Shown here: positions 42,364 to 51,336 of the stretch, in pieces
Layout of the letters: every line of letters starts with the position of its first letter
How positions within the stretch are numbered: the first letter of the stretch is position 1
Assembly (NCBI RefSeq): GCF_918697865.1
Contig: NZ_CAKKMV010000025.1
Location: forward strand, 1 to 55,625
DNA from: Massilia sp. Bi118
GTDB taxonomy: Bacteria > Pseudomonadota > Gammaproteobacteria > Burkholderiales > Burkholderiaceae_D
Length of the DNA: 55,625 bases
Direction: 5' to 3'
Notes under the pieces: model-generated
What the model saw: the letters and a program-made list of their open reading frames with translations, nothing else
Told to the model about the DNA's origin: nothing
Databases searched by the model: none
Translations under genes and position numbers: made by a program

Positions 42364-43644
42364 ATGACAGACATGAATACGATGAACTCGCCGATCCCGA
42401 CCGGCCCCCTGGCGCGCCGCGCCAGCCGTCGCGTGCTGATCCAGAACGGCGAGCGCAAGGTCTGGGTGGGCGGCGACGCCCCCGTCCTCGTGCAGTCGAT
42501 GACCAACACCGACACCGCCGACGTGATCGGCACCGCGATCCAGGTCAAGGAGCTGGCGCGCGCCGGTTCCGAGGTCGTGCGCATCACGGTCAACACGCCG
42601 GAAGCGGCGGCCGCCGTGCCGGCCATCCGTGAACAGCTGGACCGGATGGAAGTGGACGTGCCGCTGGTCGGCGACTTCCATTACAACGGCCACCTGCTGC
42701 TGCGCGACTATCCGGACTGCGCGCAGGCGCTGTCGAAGTACCGCATCAATCCCGGCAACGTGGGGCAGGGCGCCAAGCGCGACTCCCAGTTCGCCCAGAT
42801 GATCGAGATCGCCATCAAGTACGACAAGCCGGTGCGCATCGGCGTCAACTGGGGCAGCCTGGACCAGTCGCTGCTGGCCCGCATCATGGACGAGAATGCA
42901 GGCCGCGCGCAGCCGTGGTCGGCCCAGGCCGTGATGTACGAAGCCCTGATCACCTCGGCAATCGAGAACGCCGTGCGCGCCGAGGAAATCGGCCTGGCGC
43001 GCGACAAGATCATCCTGTCGTGCAAGGTGTCCGGCGTGCAGGACCTGATCGCGGTCTACCGCGAACTCGGCAAACGCTGCGACTACCCGCTGCACCTGGG
43101 CCTGACGGAAGCCGGCATGGGCAGCAAGGGCATCGTTGCCTCGACCGCGGCCCTGTCCGTGCTGCTGCAGGAAGGCATCGGCGACACCATCCGCATTTCG
43201 CTGACCCCGGAACCGGGCGGCGACCGCACGAAGGAAGTCGTGGTCGGCCAGGAAATCCTGCAGACCATGGGCCTGCGCAAGTTCACCCCGATGGTGATCG
43301 CCTGCCCGGGCTGCGGCCGCACGACCTCGACCGTGTTCCAGGAACTGGCCGACAACATCCAGACCTTCCTGCGCGAGCAGATGCCGGAATGGAAGAAGAC
43401 CTATCCGGGCGTGGAAGCGATGAACGTGGCCGTGATGGGCTGCATCGTCAACGGTCCGGGCGAATCGAAGCACGCCAACATCGGCATCTCGCTGCCGGGC
43501 ACCGGCGAATCGCCGGCGGCCCCGGTCTTTGTGGATGGCCAAAAGGTCGCTACACTGCGGGGCGAGAAGATCGTGGATGAGTTCAAGACGATTGTGCTGA
43601 ATTACGTGCAGAAGAATTATTCGAAGCAGGCTGAAACCATTTAA
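42364..43644 (+). CDS. ispG: 4-hydroxy-3-methylbut-2-enyl-diphosphate synthase IspG
   Basis: A 426-residue iron-sulfur enzyme of the non-mevalonate isoprenoid pathway, turning MEcPP into HMBPP. VQSMTNTDTADV near the N-terminus, RINPGNVGQGAKRD, LGLTEAGMGSKGIVAS and the cluster-binding cysteines in IACPGCGRTTS and MGCIVNGPGES are diagnostic. Several Met codons lie within the first eight residues, so the start may shift by a few codons. Size is that of the long beta/gammaproteobacterial form. Confidence 0.97.
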   Translation: MTDMNTMNSPIPTGPLARRASRRVLIQNGERKVWVGGDAPVLVQSMTNTDTADVIGTAIQVKELARAGSEVVRITVNTPEAAAAVPAIREQLDRMEVDVPLVGDFHYNGHLLLRDYPDCAQALSKYRINPGNVGQGAKRDSQFAQMIEIAIKYDKPVRIGVNWGSLDQSLLARIMDENAGRAQPWSAQAVMYEALITSAIENAVRAEEIGLARDKIILSCKVSGVQDLIAVYRELGKRCDYPLHLGLTEAGMGSKGIVASTAALSVLLQEGIGDTIRISLTPEPGGDRTKEVVVGQEILQTMGLRKFTPMVIACPGCGRTTSTVFQELADNIQTFLREQMPEWKKTYPGVEAMNVAVMGCIVNGPGESKHANIGISLPGTGESPAAPVFVDGQKVATLRGEKIVDEFKTIVLNYVQKNYSKQAETI

Positions 43645-43732
43645 CGTCGTTCCCGCGAAGGTGGGAACCCAAGTTTGTATGCGTTTCGACTGCACATGCA
43701 AACTTGGATTCCCGCCTGCGCGGGAATGACGG
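43645..43732. repeat. REP-like inverted pair (BIME-like)
   Basis: The copies at 43645-43676 and inverted 43700-43732 both use the TTCCCGC/GCGGGAA-type stem (the first has one mismatch). The spacer GCGTTTCGACTGCACATGC is close to the reverse complement of the spacer in the 14.6-kb pair. It lies between ispG and hisS. Confidence 0.88.
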
Positions 43733-43748
43733 TAACGCGAGAAATAGA

Positions 43749-45095
43749 ATGTCCGACAAAAAAGAGAAATTCAGTGCCATCAAAGGCATGAACGACATCC
43801 TCCCGGCCGATGCGCCGCTGTGGGAGCTGTTCGAAAACACCGCCGAGTCCGTGCTGAAGAGCTACGGCTACCAGAAGATCGTCACCCCGATCATCGAGGA
43901 AACCGGCCTGTTCGCGCGCGCCATCGGCGCCGTTACCGACATCGTCGAGAAGGAAATGTACTCCTTCGAAGACTCGATGAACGGCGACCAGCTGACCCTG
44001 CGCCCGGAAGGCACGGCCGGCGTGGTGCGCGCCGTGGTCGAGCACAACATGGCCTACGATGGCCCCAAGCGCCTGTGGTACAAGGGCCCGATGTTCCGCC
44101 ACGAGCGTCCGCAGCGCGGCCGCTACCGCCAGTTCTTCCAGTTCGGCGCCGAAGCGATCGGCTTTGCCGGCCCGGACATCGACGCCGAGCTGATCATGCT
44201 GTGCCGCCGCCTGTGGGACGACCTGGGCCTGGACAACATCCGCCTCGAACTGAACTCCATCGGTAATGCCGAGGAGCGCCAGCGCCACCGCGCCGATCTG
44301 ATCGCCTACTTTGAAGCCAACGAAGCCGTGCTCGATGCGGAAGCCAAGCGCCGCCTGCACGCCAACCCGCTGCGCATCCTCGACACCAAGAATCCGGCGA
44401 TGCAGGACATGGTCAACAAGGCGCCGCAACTGCTGAGCTACCTGGGCGGCGAATCGCTGGCCCACTTCGAGGGCCTGAAGAAGATCCTCGACGCCAACAA
44501 TGTCCAGTACACCGTCAACCCGCGCCTGGTGCGCGGCCTGGATTACTACAACCGCACCGTGTTCGAGTGGGTCACCGACGAGCTGGGCGCGCAGGGCACC
44601 GTGTGCGCCGGCGGCCGCTACGACCCGCTGATCGAAACCTTCGGCGGCAAGCCGACCCCGGGCATCGGCTTCGCGATGGGCATCGAGCGCCTGATCGAAC
44701 TGATGAAAGGCCAGGGCGAACCGGCCGCGCCGAGCCAGTGCGACGTCTACATGGTCCACCAGGGTGAAGAAGCGCAGATGAAGGCCTTCATCCTGGCCGA
44801 GCGCATCCGCGACGCCGGCCTCGACGTGGTGCTGCACTGCGCGACCCCGCAAGGCGCGGGCAGCTTCAAGAGCCAGATGAAGAAGGCCGACGGTTCGGGC
44901 GCCGCCTTTGCCGTGATCATCGGTGAAGACGAAGTCAAGAACGACGTGGTCGCGGTCAAGTCGCTGCGCGGCGCAGAGGGTGCGGCCCAGCAGGCCAGCG
45001 TCGCCTTCGACGAGGCGGTCGACTACATCGTCGACCAGGTCATCGGCGGCGGCGATTGCGGTCCGGACTGCGACGAGCACCACCATCATCACTAA
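43749..45095 (+). CDS. hisS: Histidine--tRNA ligase with natural poly-His tail
   Basis: A 448-residue class II aminoacyl-tRNA synthetase. Class motifs: KGMNDILPADAPLWE, LRPEGTAGVVRAV (motif 2 region), FRHERPQRGRYRQF, histidine-specific LVRGLDYYNRTVFEWV and GGRYDPLIETFGG, and motif 3 GIGFAMGIERL. The anticodon-binding domain follows. The protein ends GDCGPDCDEHHHHH, a short Cys/His tail not needed for the fold and possibly metal-binding. I start at MSDKKEKFSA, after the BIME. Confidence 0.97.
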   Translation: MSDKKEKFSAIKGMNDILPADAPLWELFENTAESVLKSYGYQKIVTPIIEETGLFARAIGAVTDIVEKEMYSFEDSMNGDQLTLRPEGTAGVVRAVVEHNMAYDGPKRLWYKGPMFRHERPQRGRYRQFFQFGAEAIGFAGPDIDAELIMLCRRLWDDLGLDNIRLELNSIGNAEERQRHRADLIAYFEANEAVLDAEAKRRLHANPLRILDTKNPAMQDMVNKAPQLLSYLGGESLAHFEGLKKILDANNVQYTVNPRLVRGLDYYNRTVFEWVTDELGAQGTVCAGGRYDPLIETFGGKPTPGIGFAMGIERLIELMKGQGEPAAPSQCDVYMVHQGEEAQMKAFILAERIRDAGLDVVLHCATPQGAGSFKSQMKKADGSGAAFAVIIGEDEVKNDVVAVKSLRGAEGAAQQASVAFDEAVDYIVDQVIGGGDCGPDCDEHHHHH

Positions 45096-45128
45096 TTCCC
45101 AACCAGCTAACTAGAACAGAAGAACCCC

Positions 45129-45782
45129 ATGGCATACGATCTCGAAGAACAGGAACAGATAGCCAATTTCAAAGCTTTCTGGGCACGCTTTGGCAACCTG
45201 ATCAGCTGGGTGCTGATCATCGCGCTGGGCAGCTACGCCGGCTATAACTTCTGGAACTCGCACAAGCGCACCCAGTCCGCCGAAGCTGCTGCGCTGTACG
45301 ACCAGTTGACCGAAGCAGCCGCCGCCAACGACAACGCCAAGGTCCAGCGCATGGCCAGCGACGTCGAAAGCAAGTTCGACGGCACCGCCTACGGCGCGAT
45401 GGCTGCCCTGGTCGCCGCCAAAACCGCTTTCGACGCCAACGACCTGAAAACCGCCAAGGCCCAGCTGCAGTGGGCGGCCGACCACGGCAACGACGAGTAC
45501 AAGTCGATCGCGCGCCTGCGCCTGTCCGGCGTGCTGCTCGACGAGAAAGCCTACGACCAGGCGCTGGCGCTGCTGAACGGCGACTTCCTGCCGCAATTCG
45601 CCGCCGAAGTCCAGGACCGCAAGGGCGACGTGCTGGTGGCGCAGAACAAACTGGCCGAAGCCCGCACCGCCTACCTCGCCGCGCTGGACAAGATGGACAA
45701 GCGCAACCCGGGCCGCCAGATCGTGCAGATCAAGCTGGAGGCGATTGGCGGTACGGTGCCGGCTGAGAAGGCCCCCGCGTAA
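45129..45782 (+). CDS. yfgM: YfgM-like ancillary translocon/TPR membrane protein
   Basis: A 217-residue bitopic inner-membrane protein. A short cytoplasmic N-terminus (MAYDLEEQEQIANFKAFW) is followed by one membrane helix (about 22-42: NLISWVLIIALGSYAGYNFW) and a periplasmic TPR-like domain (YGAMAALVAAKTAFDANDLK, SGVLLDEKAYDQALALLNG). In E. coli YfgM associates with SecYEG and periplasmic chaperones. It lies between hisS and bamB as in most relatives. Confidence 0.92.
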   Translation: MAYDLEEQEQIANFKAFWARFGNLISWVLIIALGSYAGYNFWNSHKRTQSAEAAALYDQLTEAAAANDNAKVQRMASDVESKFDGTAYGAMAALVAAKTAFDANDLKTAKAQLQWAADHGNDEYKSIARLRLSGVLLDEKAYDQALALLNGDFLPQFAAEVQDRKGDVLVAQNKLAEARTAYLAALDKMDKRNPGRQIVQIKLEAIGGTVPAEKAPA

Positions 45783-45783
45783 C

Positions 45784-45871
45784 CGTCGTTCCCGCGCAGG
45801 CGGGAACCCAAGTTTGCCTGCGTTACGATAGCTCACGCAGAACTTGGGTTCCCGCCTTCGCGGGAACGACG
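45784..45871. repeat. REP-like inverted pair (BIME-like)
   Basis: The copies at 45784-45815 and inverted 45841-45871, both with TTCCCGC/GCGGGAA stems, are separated by 25 bases between yfgM and bamB. The spacer has a small inverted repeat (GCGT...ACGC). Confidence 0.88.
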
Positions 45872-45918
45872 TTTGTATTGAACGACGTCTGTATTCTCAA
45901 AGAACAAGGCAAAAGAAT

Positions 45919-47073
45919 ATGCGTATTACCCGGAAGCTCGTTGGTGTCGGTGTCCTCGCCCTGATGACGGGCTGCTCGACGATTAGTTCGCTGAACCCGT
46001 TCGCATCCAAGCCGAAGGGCAACCTGCCGGCGCCGCTGGTCGACCTGAAAGCTTCGATGGCGGTGCGCACCGCATGGAAGCTGGAAGTCGGCAAGTCCCG
46101 CAACTACCAGTTCACCCCCGCGATCGCCGGGAATACCGTGATCGTCGCCGGCGGCGACGGCACCCTGGTGCGCGCGGAAGCCGCCAGCGGCCGTCAGCTG
46201 TGGCGCGTCAAGGCCGGCATGGAGCTGACCGCGGGCGTCGGCACCGACGGCAACCTGATCGTGGTCGGCGGCGACAAGGGCATGCTCCTCGCCTTCGACA
46301 TGGACGGCAAGCAGCTCTGGAAGACCCAGCTGTCGAGCGAAATCCTGTCCTCGCCGGTGGTGGGGCAGGGCATCGTGGTGGCGCGCAGCGTGAACAACCG
46401 CATCGTCGGCATCGACGCCGCCACCGGCCAGCAGAAATGGACCGTGCAGCGCGCCGCGCCGCCGTTGACCCTGCGCGTGGCGCCGGGCATGGTCGTGCAT
46501 GACAAGGACGTGATCATCGCCCAGCCCGGCGGCAAGCTGCTGTCGCTGGTCCTGGCGACCGGCGCGCCGCGCTGGGAAGTGGAAGTGGGCGTGGCGCGCG
46601 GCGCCACCGAACTGGAACGCGTGACCGACATCGGCGGCTACCCGGTGGTCTTCGAAGGCGACGTTTGCGCGGTGTCCTACCAGGGCCGCGCCGGCTGCTG
46701 GGACGTGATGACCGGCAGCCCGCGCTGGGCCCGCGACCTCTCGTCGGAAGCCGGCGTGGCGGTCGACCAGCGCTTCCTGTTCGCCACCGACGAAAAGGGT
46801 GCTGTCTACGCCTACAACCGCGAAAGCGGCACCAGCGCGTGGAAGAACGATAAATTGGCCTTCCGCCGCCTCTCGACCCCGGTCTCCTACGGCCGCACGG
46901 TCGCAGTCGGCGACTACCAGGGCTATGTGCACTTCCTGTCGCGTGAGGACGGCGCCTTCCTGGCCCGCGCCGCCACCGACGGCAGTGCGATCAGCTCGAC
47001 CCCGCTGGTTGCGGGCTCGAACCTGATTTTTCAAACACAAAACGGAACCGTGACAGCGATCGCGGTGGAATAA
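45919..47073 (+). CDS. bamB: Outer membrane protein assembly factor BamB
   Basis: A 384-residue outer-membrane lipoprotein of the BAM complex, an eight-bladed beta-propeller that helps insert beta-barrel proteins. The signal ends in lipobox LMTGC (Cys about 17). The blades repeat PQQ-like motifs such as TLVRAEAASGRQLWRVKAG, MLLAFDMDGKQLWKTQLS and VYAYNRESGTSAWKNDKL. The start at 45919 avoids the upstream REP-derived open frame. It lies 9 bases before der. Confidence 0.95.
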   Translation: MRITRKLVGVGVLALMTGCSTISSLNPFASKPKGNLPAPLVDLKASMAVRTAWKLEVGKSRNYQFTPAIAGNTVIVAGGDGTLVRAEAASGRQLWRVKAGMELTAGVGTDGNLIVVGGDKGMLLAFDMDGKQLWKTQLSSEILSSPVVGQGIVVARSVNNRIVGIDAATGQQKWTVQRAAPPLTLRVAPGMVVHDKDVIIAQPGGKLLSLVLATGAPRWEVEVGVARGATELERVTDIGGYPVVFEGDVCAVSYQGRAGCWDVMTGSPRWARDLSSEAGVAVDQRFLFATDEKGAVYAYNRESGTSAWKNDKLAFRRLSTPVSYGRTVAVGDYQGYVHFLSREDGAFLARAATDGSAISSTPLVAGSNLIFQTQNGTVTAIAVE

Positions 47074-47082
47074 GATACAAAC

Positions 47083-48420
47083 ATGAAGCCGGTAATTGCA
47101 CTCGTAGGACGTCCCAACGTCGGGAAGTCCACCCTATTCAACCGCATGACGCGCTCGCGCGATGCGCTCGTGGCAGACTTGCCAGGCCTGACGCGCGACC
47201 GTCACTACGGCGAGGGCCGCATGGGCGAACGCCCCTTCCTGGTGATCGATACCGGCGGTTTCGAGCCGGTCGCCAAGGAAGGCATCATGCACGAGATGGC
47301 GCTGCAGACGAAGCAGGCCGTGGCCGAAGCCGACGTCGTGATGTTCATCGTCGACGGCCGCCAGGGCCTGACGCCGCACGACAAGACCATCACCGACTTC
47401 CTGCGCAAGTCGGGCCGCAAGGTCATGCTGGTCGTGAACAAGAGCGAGGGCATGAAGTACACCAGCGTCACCGCCGAGTTCTATGAGCTGGGCATGGGCG
47501 ACCCGTACGTCATCTCGGCCGCGCATGGCGACGGCGTGCTCGACCTCGTCAACGAGGCGATCGACGAAGCATCGACCCTGCGTCCGCAGGAAGAGGCGGA
47601 ATTCGACCCGGCCGACTACGGCGTGAAGATCGCCCTGATCGGCCGTCCGAACGTCGGCAAGTCCACGCTGATCAATACCCTGGTCGGCGAGCAGCGCGTG
47701 ATCGCCTTCGACATGCCGGGCACCACCCGCGATTCGATCGAGGTGCCCTTCGAGAAGGGCGGCAAGCACTACACGCTGATCGATACCGCCGGCATCCGCC
47801 GCCGCGGCAAGGTGTTCGAGGCCGTCGAGAAGTTCTCGGTGGTGAAGACCCTGCAGTCGATCTCGGAAGCCAACGTGGTCGTGCTGATGCTGGATGCCCA
47901 GGCCGACATCGCCGAGTCGGATGCCCACATCGCCGGCTTCATCCTGGAATCCGGGCGCGCACTGGTGGTGGCCGTCAACAAGTGGGACGGACTTACCTCC
48001 GACCAGCGCGACCAGGTCAAGAACGACATCGACCGCAAGCTCGATTTCCTGTCCTTCGCCGAAACCAAGTTCATCTCGGCGCTGAAGGGCACCGGCATCA
48101 ATCACCTGATGAAGGCGATCGATACCGCCTATGCCGCCGCCACCGCCAAGCTGTCGACCCCGCGCCTGACCCGCGCGCTGCAGGAAGCGGTCGAGAAGCA
48201 GGAACCGAAGCGCAAGGGCAGCACCCGTCCGAAGATGCGCTATGCGCACCAGGGCGGCCAGAACCCGCCCATCATCGTCATCCACGGCAACGCGCTGGAT
48301 GGCATCACGGAACCGTACAAGCGTTACCTGGAAAAGCATTTCCGCGACACCTTCGACCTGATCGGCACCCCGCTCCGGATCGAACTGCGCAGCGGTAAAA
48401 ACCCATTCGCCAAAGAGTAG
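47083..48420 (+). CDS. der: Ribosome-assembly GTPase Der (EngA)
   Basis: A 445-residue essential GTPase with two tandem G domains, needed for 50S subunit maturation. G1 motifs GRPNVGKSTLFNR (about 8) and GRPNVGKSTLINT (about 187), matching DTGGFEP and DTAGIRRRGK switch motifs, and NKSEG and NKWDG for guanine binding. The KH-like C-terminal domain ends RSGKNPFAKE, typical for the family. Confidence 0.98.
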   Translation: MKPVIALVGRPNVGKSTLFNRMTRSRDALVADLPGLTRDRHYGEGRMGERPFLVIDTGGFEPVAKEGIMHEMALQTKQAVAEADVVMFIVDGRQGLTPHDKTITDFLRKSGRKVMLVVNKSEGMKYTSVTAEFYELGMGDPYVISAAHGDGVLDLVNEAIDEASTLRPQEEAEFDPADYGVKIALIGRPNVGKSTLINTLVGEQRVIAFDMPGTTRDSIEVPFEKGGKHYTLIDTAGIRRRGKVFEAVEKFSVVKTLQSISEANVVVLMLDAQADIAESDAHIAGFILESGRALVVAVNKWDGLTSDQRDQVKNDIDRKLDFLSFAETKFISALKGTGINHLMKAIDTAYAAATAKLSTPRLTRALQEAVEKQEPKRKGSTRPKMRYAHQGGQNPPIIVIHGNALDGITEPYKRYLEKHFRDTFDLIGTPLRIELRSGKNPFAKE

Positions 48421-48580
48421 GTTTTTAAGCCAGATTTAACCGTACCAGTACGACAGAAAACGGTAAAACAGGTTACAGTAGGCTTGGAAAAACATTCACA
48501 AAATGAGAATGTTGACCCAGGCACTTGAAAAGCGGCATTGCGCCTCTATTTTTATACGACAACAACATTACGGAGCTGTT

Positions 48581-48817
48581 ATGAGCAACAAAGGGCAACT
48601 GTTACAAGACCCATTCCTCAACGCCTTGCGCAAGGAGCACGTCCCCGTCTCGATCTATCTGGTCAACGGTATCAAGCTCCAGGGACACATCGAGTCCTTC
48701 GACCAGTATGTGGTTTTGCTCCGTAACACCGTCACCCAGATGGTCTACAAGCACGCCATTTCCACCGTCGTACCCGCTCGCGCCGTCAACCTCAACCTCG
48801 AACAGGACGCCGAGTAA
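48581..48817 (+). CDS. hfq: RNA chaperone Hfq
   Basis: A 78-residue Sm-like hexameric protein that pairs small RNAs with mRNAs. MSNKGQLLQDPFLNALRKEH and the Sm2 motif VYKHAISTVVPAR are diagnostic. The C-terminal tail is short (NLNLEQDAE). CGGAG lies 6 bases before the ATG. The 160-base upstream gap probably contains its own promoter; the order der-hfq-hflX-hflK-hflC is conserved. Confidence 0.98.
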   Translation: MSNKGQLLQDPFLNALRKEHVPVSIYLVNGIKLQGHIESFDQYVVLLRNTVTQMVYKHAISTVVPARAVNLNLEQDAE

Positions 48818-48822
48818 GGCCG

Positions 48823-49995
48823 ATGGCTGACGTTTCCGGCAACACCATGCGAGCAGCATTGGTCGGCGTCGACTTTGGCCGTGGCGATTTCACGGCCAGC
48901 CTCGAAGAACTGGCATTGCTGGCGCGTTCCGCCGGAGCCGAGCCGATCACCACGATCACCGCAAAACGCAGTAGTCCCGATCCCGCGCATTTCGTCGGCA
49001 GCGGCAAGGCCGACGAGATCGGCCAGGCCTGCCTGGCCGAGCGGATCGAGATCGTCATCTTCAACCACGCGCTGTCGCCCGCCCAGCAGCGCAACCTGGA
49101 AAAGCGCCTGAACGTCCGGGTGCTCGACCGCACCAGCCTGATCCTCGACATCTTCGCCCAGCGCGCCCAGAGCCACGAGGGCAAGCTGCAGGTCGAACTG
49201 GCCCAGCTGCAGCACCTGGCCACGCGCCTGATCCGCGGCTGGACCCACCTTGAGCGCCAGAAGGGCGGTATCGGCCTGCGCGGCCCAGGTGAAACCCAGC
49301 TCGAGACCGACCGCCGCCTGATCGGCGAGCGCGTCAAGATGCTGCGCACCCGCCTGGCCAAGCTGCGCAAGCAGCATGAAACCCAGCGCCGCTCGCGCGG
49401 CCGCAACCAGACATTCTCGGTGTCGCTGGTCGGCTATACCAACGCCGGCAAGTCGACCCTGTTCAACACCCTGACCAAGGCCGGGGTCTACGTCGCGAAC
49501 CAGCTGTTCGCGACCCTGGACACCACCAGCCGCCGGCTTTACCTCGGTGAGGAAACCGGCAACGTGGTGATCTCCGACACGGTCGGTTTCGTGCGCGAAC
49601 TCCCGCACCAGCTGGTGGCCGCTTTCCGCGCCACCCTGGAAGAAACCATCCATGCCGACCTGCTGCTGCATGTGGTCGACGGTTCCTCGCCCGTGCGCAT
49701 GGAACAGATCGAGCAGGTCAACGAAGTGCTGCGCGAAATCGGCGCAGACCATATCCCGCAGATCCTGGTCTGGAACAAGATCGATGCGGCCGGGCTGGAG
49801 CCCGGGGTGGAACGTGATGAATATGATAAAATCGGCCGCGTTTTCATCAGCGCCCACAGCGGCGCAGGCCTGGATCTGCTGCGCGACGCCATCGTCGAAG
49901 CGGCCCGGACCGAGCCTGTCGAAGCTGCCGACCCTGGTATCGCGCTCGCCGACGCCGAGCATATTCCGAACTCCACCCAAGTGGGTCCACACTAG
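48823..49995 (+). CDS. hflX: Ribosome-associated GTPase HflX
   Basis: A 390-residue GTPase that splits or rescues ribosomes after stress. The N-terminal HflX domain (RAALVGVDFGRGDFTASLEE, PAHFVGSGKADEIG), the glycine-rich GGIGLRGPGETQLETDRR linker, and the G domain with GYTNAGKSTLFNTL, DTVGFVRELPHQLV and NKID are clear. The gene starts 5 bases after hfq, so the two are probably co-transcribed. Confidence 0.97.
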   Translation: MADVSGNTMRAALVGVDFGRGDFTASLEELALLARSAGAEPITTITAKRSSPDPAHFVGSGKADEIGQACLAERIEIVIFNHALSPAQQRNLEKRLNVRVLDRTSLILDIFAQRAQSHEGKLQVELAQLQHLATRLIRGWTHLERQKGGIGLRGPGETQLETDRRLIGERVKMLRTRLAKLRKQHETQRRSRGRNQTFSVSLVGYTNAGKSTLFNTLTKAGVYVANQLFATLDTTSRRLYLGEETGNVVISDTVGFVRELPHQLVAAFRATLEETIHADLLLHVVDGSSPVRMEQIEQVNEVLREIGADHIPQILVWNKIDAAGLEPGVERDEYDKIGRVFISAHSGAGLDLLRDAIVEAARTEPVEAADPGIALADAEHIPNSTQVGPH

Positions 49996-49998
49996 CCT

Positions 49999-51336
49999 AT
50001 GTCACTGCACGACCCCCGCTGGGGCCACAAACCAAACGATCCCAAGGCCCAGCAGGGCAAGGGCCCGGGCAACGACGGCCCACCCGACCTCGACCAGCTC
50101 TGGCGCGACTTCAACCAGCGCCTGAACCGCCTGTTCGGCAAGCGCGGCGGCGGTGACGGCGGCGGCTACCGCCCGGACGCTCGCGGCGTCGGCCTCACTG
50201 CTTCGGTGGTCGGCGCGATCCTCCTCCTGATCTGGCTCGCCAGCGGCGCCTTCATCGTGCCGGAAGGGCAGGTCGGCCTGGTCACCACCTTCGGCGAACT
50301 CTCGCACAAGACCGGCGCCGGCTTCAACTGGCGCTGGCCGGCCCCGTTCCAGGCCCACGAGACCGTCAACGTCGCCCAGGTCCAGACGGTCGAACTCGGC
50401 TACCGCGCCAACGTGCGCAACAAGCAGCCGAACGAGGCGCTGATGCTGACCTCGGACGAGAACATCGTCGACGTCCAGTTCTCGGTGCAGTACAAGGTCA
50501 CCGATCCCGTCGCCTGGGTGTTCAACAACCGCGACCAGGTCGAGACCGTGCGCGACGCCGCCGAAACCGCCATGCGCGAACTGGTCGGACGCGGCAAGAT
50601 GGATGCGCTGCTGTTCGAAGGCCGCGACAAGCTGGCCCTCGATGCCCGGACGATGGTCCAGCAGATGCTCGCCAGTTACAAGATGGGCGCCGAGGTCACC
50701 GGCGTGACCGTGCAGTCGCTGACCGCGCCGGAACAGGTGGCCGCGGCCTTCGAGGAAACCGTCAAGGCCCAGGAAGACCGTGCGCGCGCGCGCAGCGAAG
50801 CGCAGGCTTATGCCGACGACATCATCCCGCAAGCCAAGGGCAAGGCCGCGCGCATGAAGCTGGATGCCGAAGCCTACCGCGCCACCACCGTCGAGACGGC
50901 GGAGGGCAACGCCGCCCGCTTCAACCAGGTCGTGGCCGAGTACGCGAAAGCGCCCGGCGTCACCCGCGACCGTATGTATATCGACACCATGCAGCAGATT
51001 TTCTCCAGCACCAGCAAGGTCATGATCGACGCGAAAGCCGCGGCGACCATCAACCTCCCGCTCGACCAGATGCTGACCCGCTCGGTCGCCAACGAGGCGG
51101 CGATGGGCAGCCGCTCCGGCCCGGTAATGCCGCCGATGGCGCCCGCCCAGCAGGGCGCGGCCAACCAGCCGGCGCCGCCCGCCAGCGGCACCGTGACCGT
51201 GAACGGCAGCTCGGCGCAGCCGCAGCCGCAAGCGCAGCCCACGGCGCCGGCCGATGCAGTGCGCAAGGCCGATCCGCGCAGCCGCGAACCGGACCCGCGC
51301 AGCCGCGAAGCATCGCGTGACAGGGAGACCCGCTGA
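49999..51336 (+). CDS. hflK: FtsH protease modulator HflK
   Basis: A 445-residue SPFH-family inner-membrane protein that with HflC encloses FtsH and controls its proteolysis. A Gly/Asp-rich cytoplasmic N-terminus (DDxxxLW-like PDLDQLWRDFNQRLN) precedes one membrane helix (about 70-92: SVVGAILLLIWLASGAFIV) and the periplasmic SPFH domain (PEGQVGLVTTFGE onward). The C-terminus is long, Pro/Gln/Arg-rich and low-complexity (with a repeated DPRSRE). Its stop overlaps the hflC start by one base. Confidence 0.96.
   Translation: MSLHDPRWGHKPNDPKAQQGKGPGNDGPPDLDQLWRDFNQRLNRLFGKRGGGDGGGYRPDARGVGLTASVVGAILLLIWLASGAFIVPEGQVGLVTTFGELSHKTGAGFNWRWPAPFQAHETVNVAQVQTVELGYRANVRNKQPNEALMLTSDENIVDVQFSVQYKVTDPVAWVFNNRDQVETVRDAAETAMRELVGRGKMDALLFEGRDKLALDARTMVQQMLASYKMGAEVTGVTVQSLTAPEQVAAAFEETVKAQEDRARARSEAQAYADDIIPQAKGKAARMKLDAEAYRATTVETAEGNAARFNQVVAEYAKAPGVTRDRMYIDTMQQIFSSTSKVMIDAKAAATINLPLDQMLTRSVANEAAMGSRSGPVMPPMAPAQQGAANQPAPPASGTVTVNGSSAQPQPQAQPTAPADAVRKADPRSREPDPRSREASRDRETR

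Noticed and set aside
45054..45095. Poly-His tail of hisS as a cloning artefact
   Set aside because: The tail runs directly into native intergenic sequence and yfgM with no vector sequence, so it is genomic.
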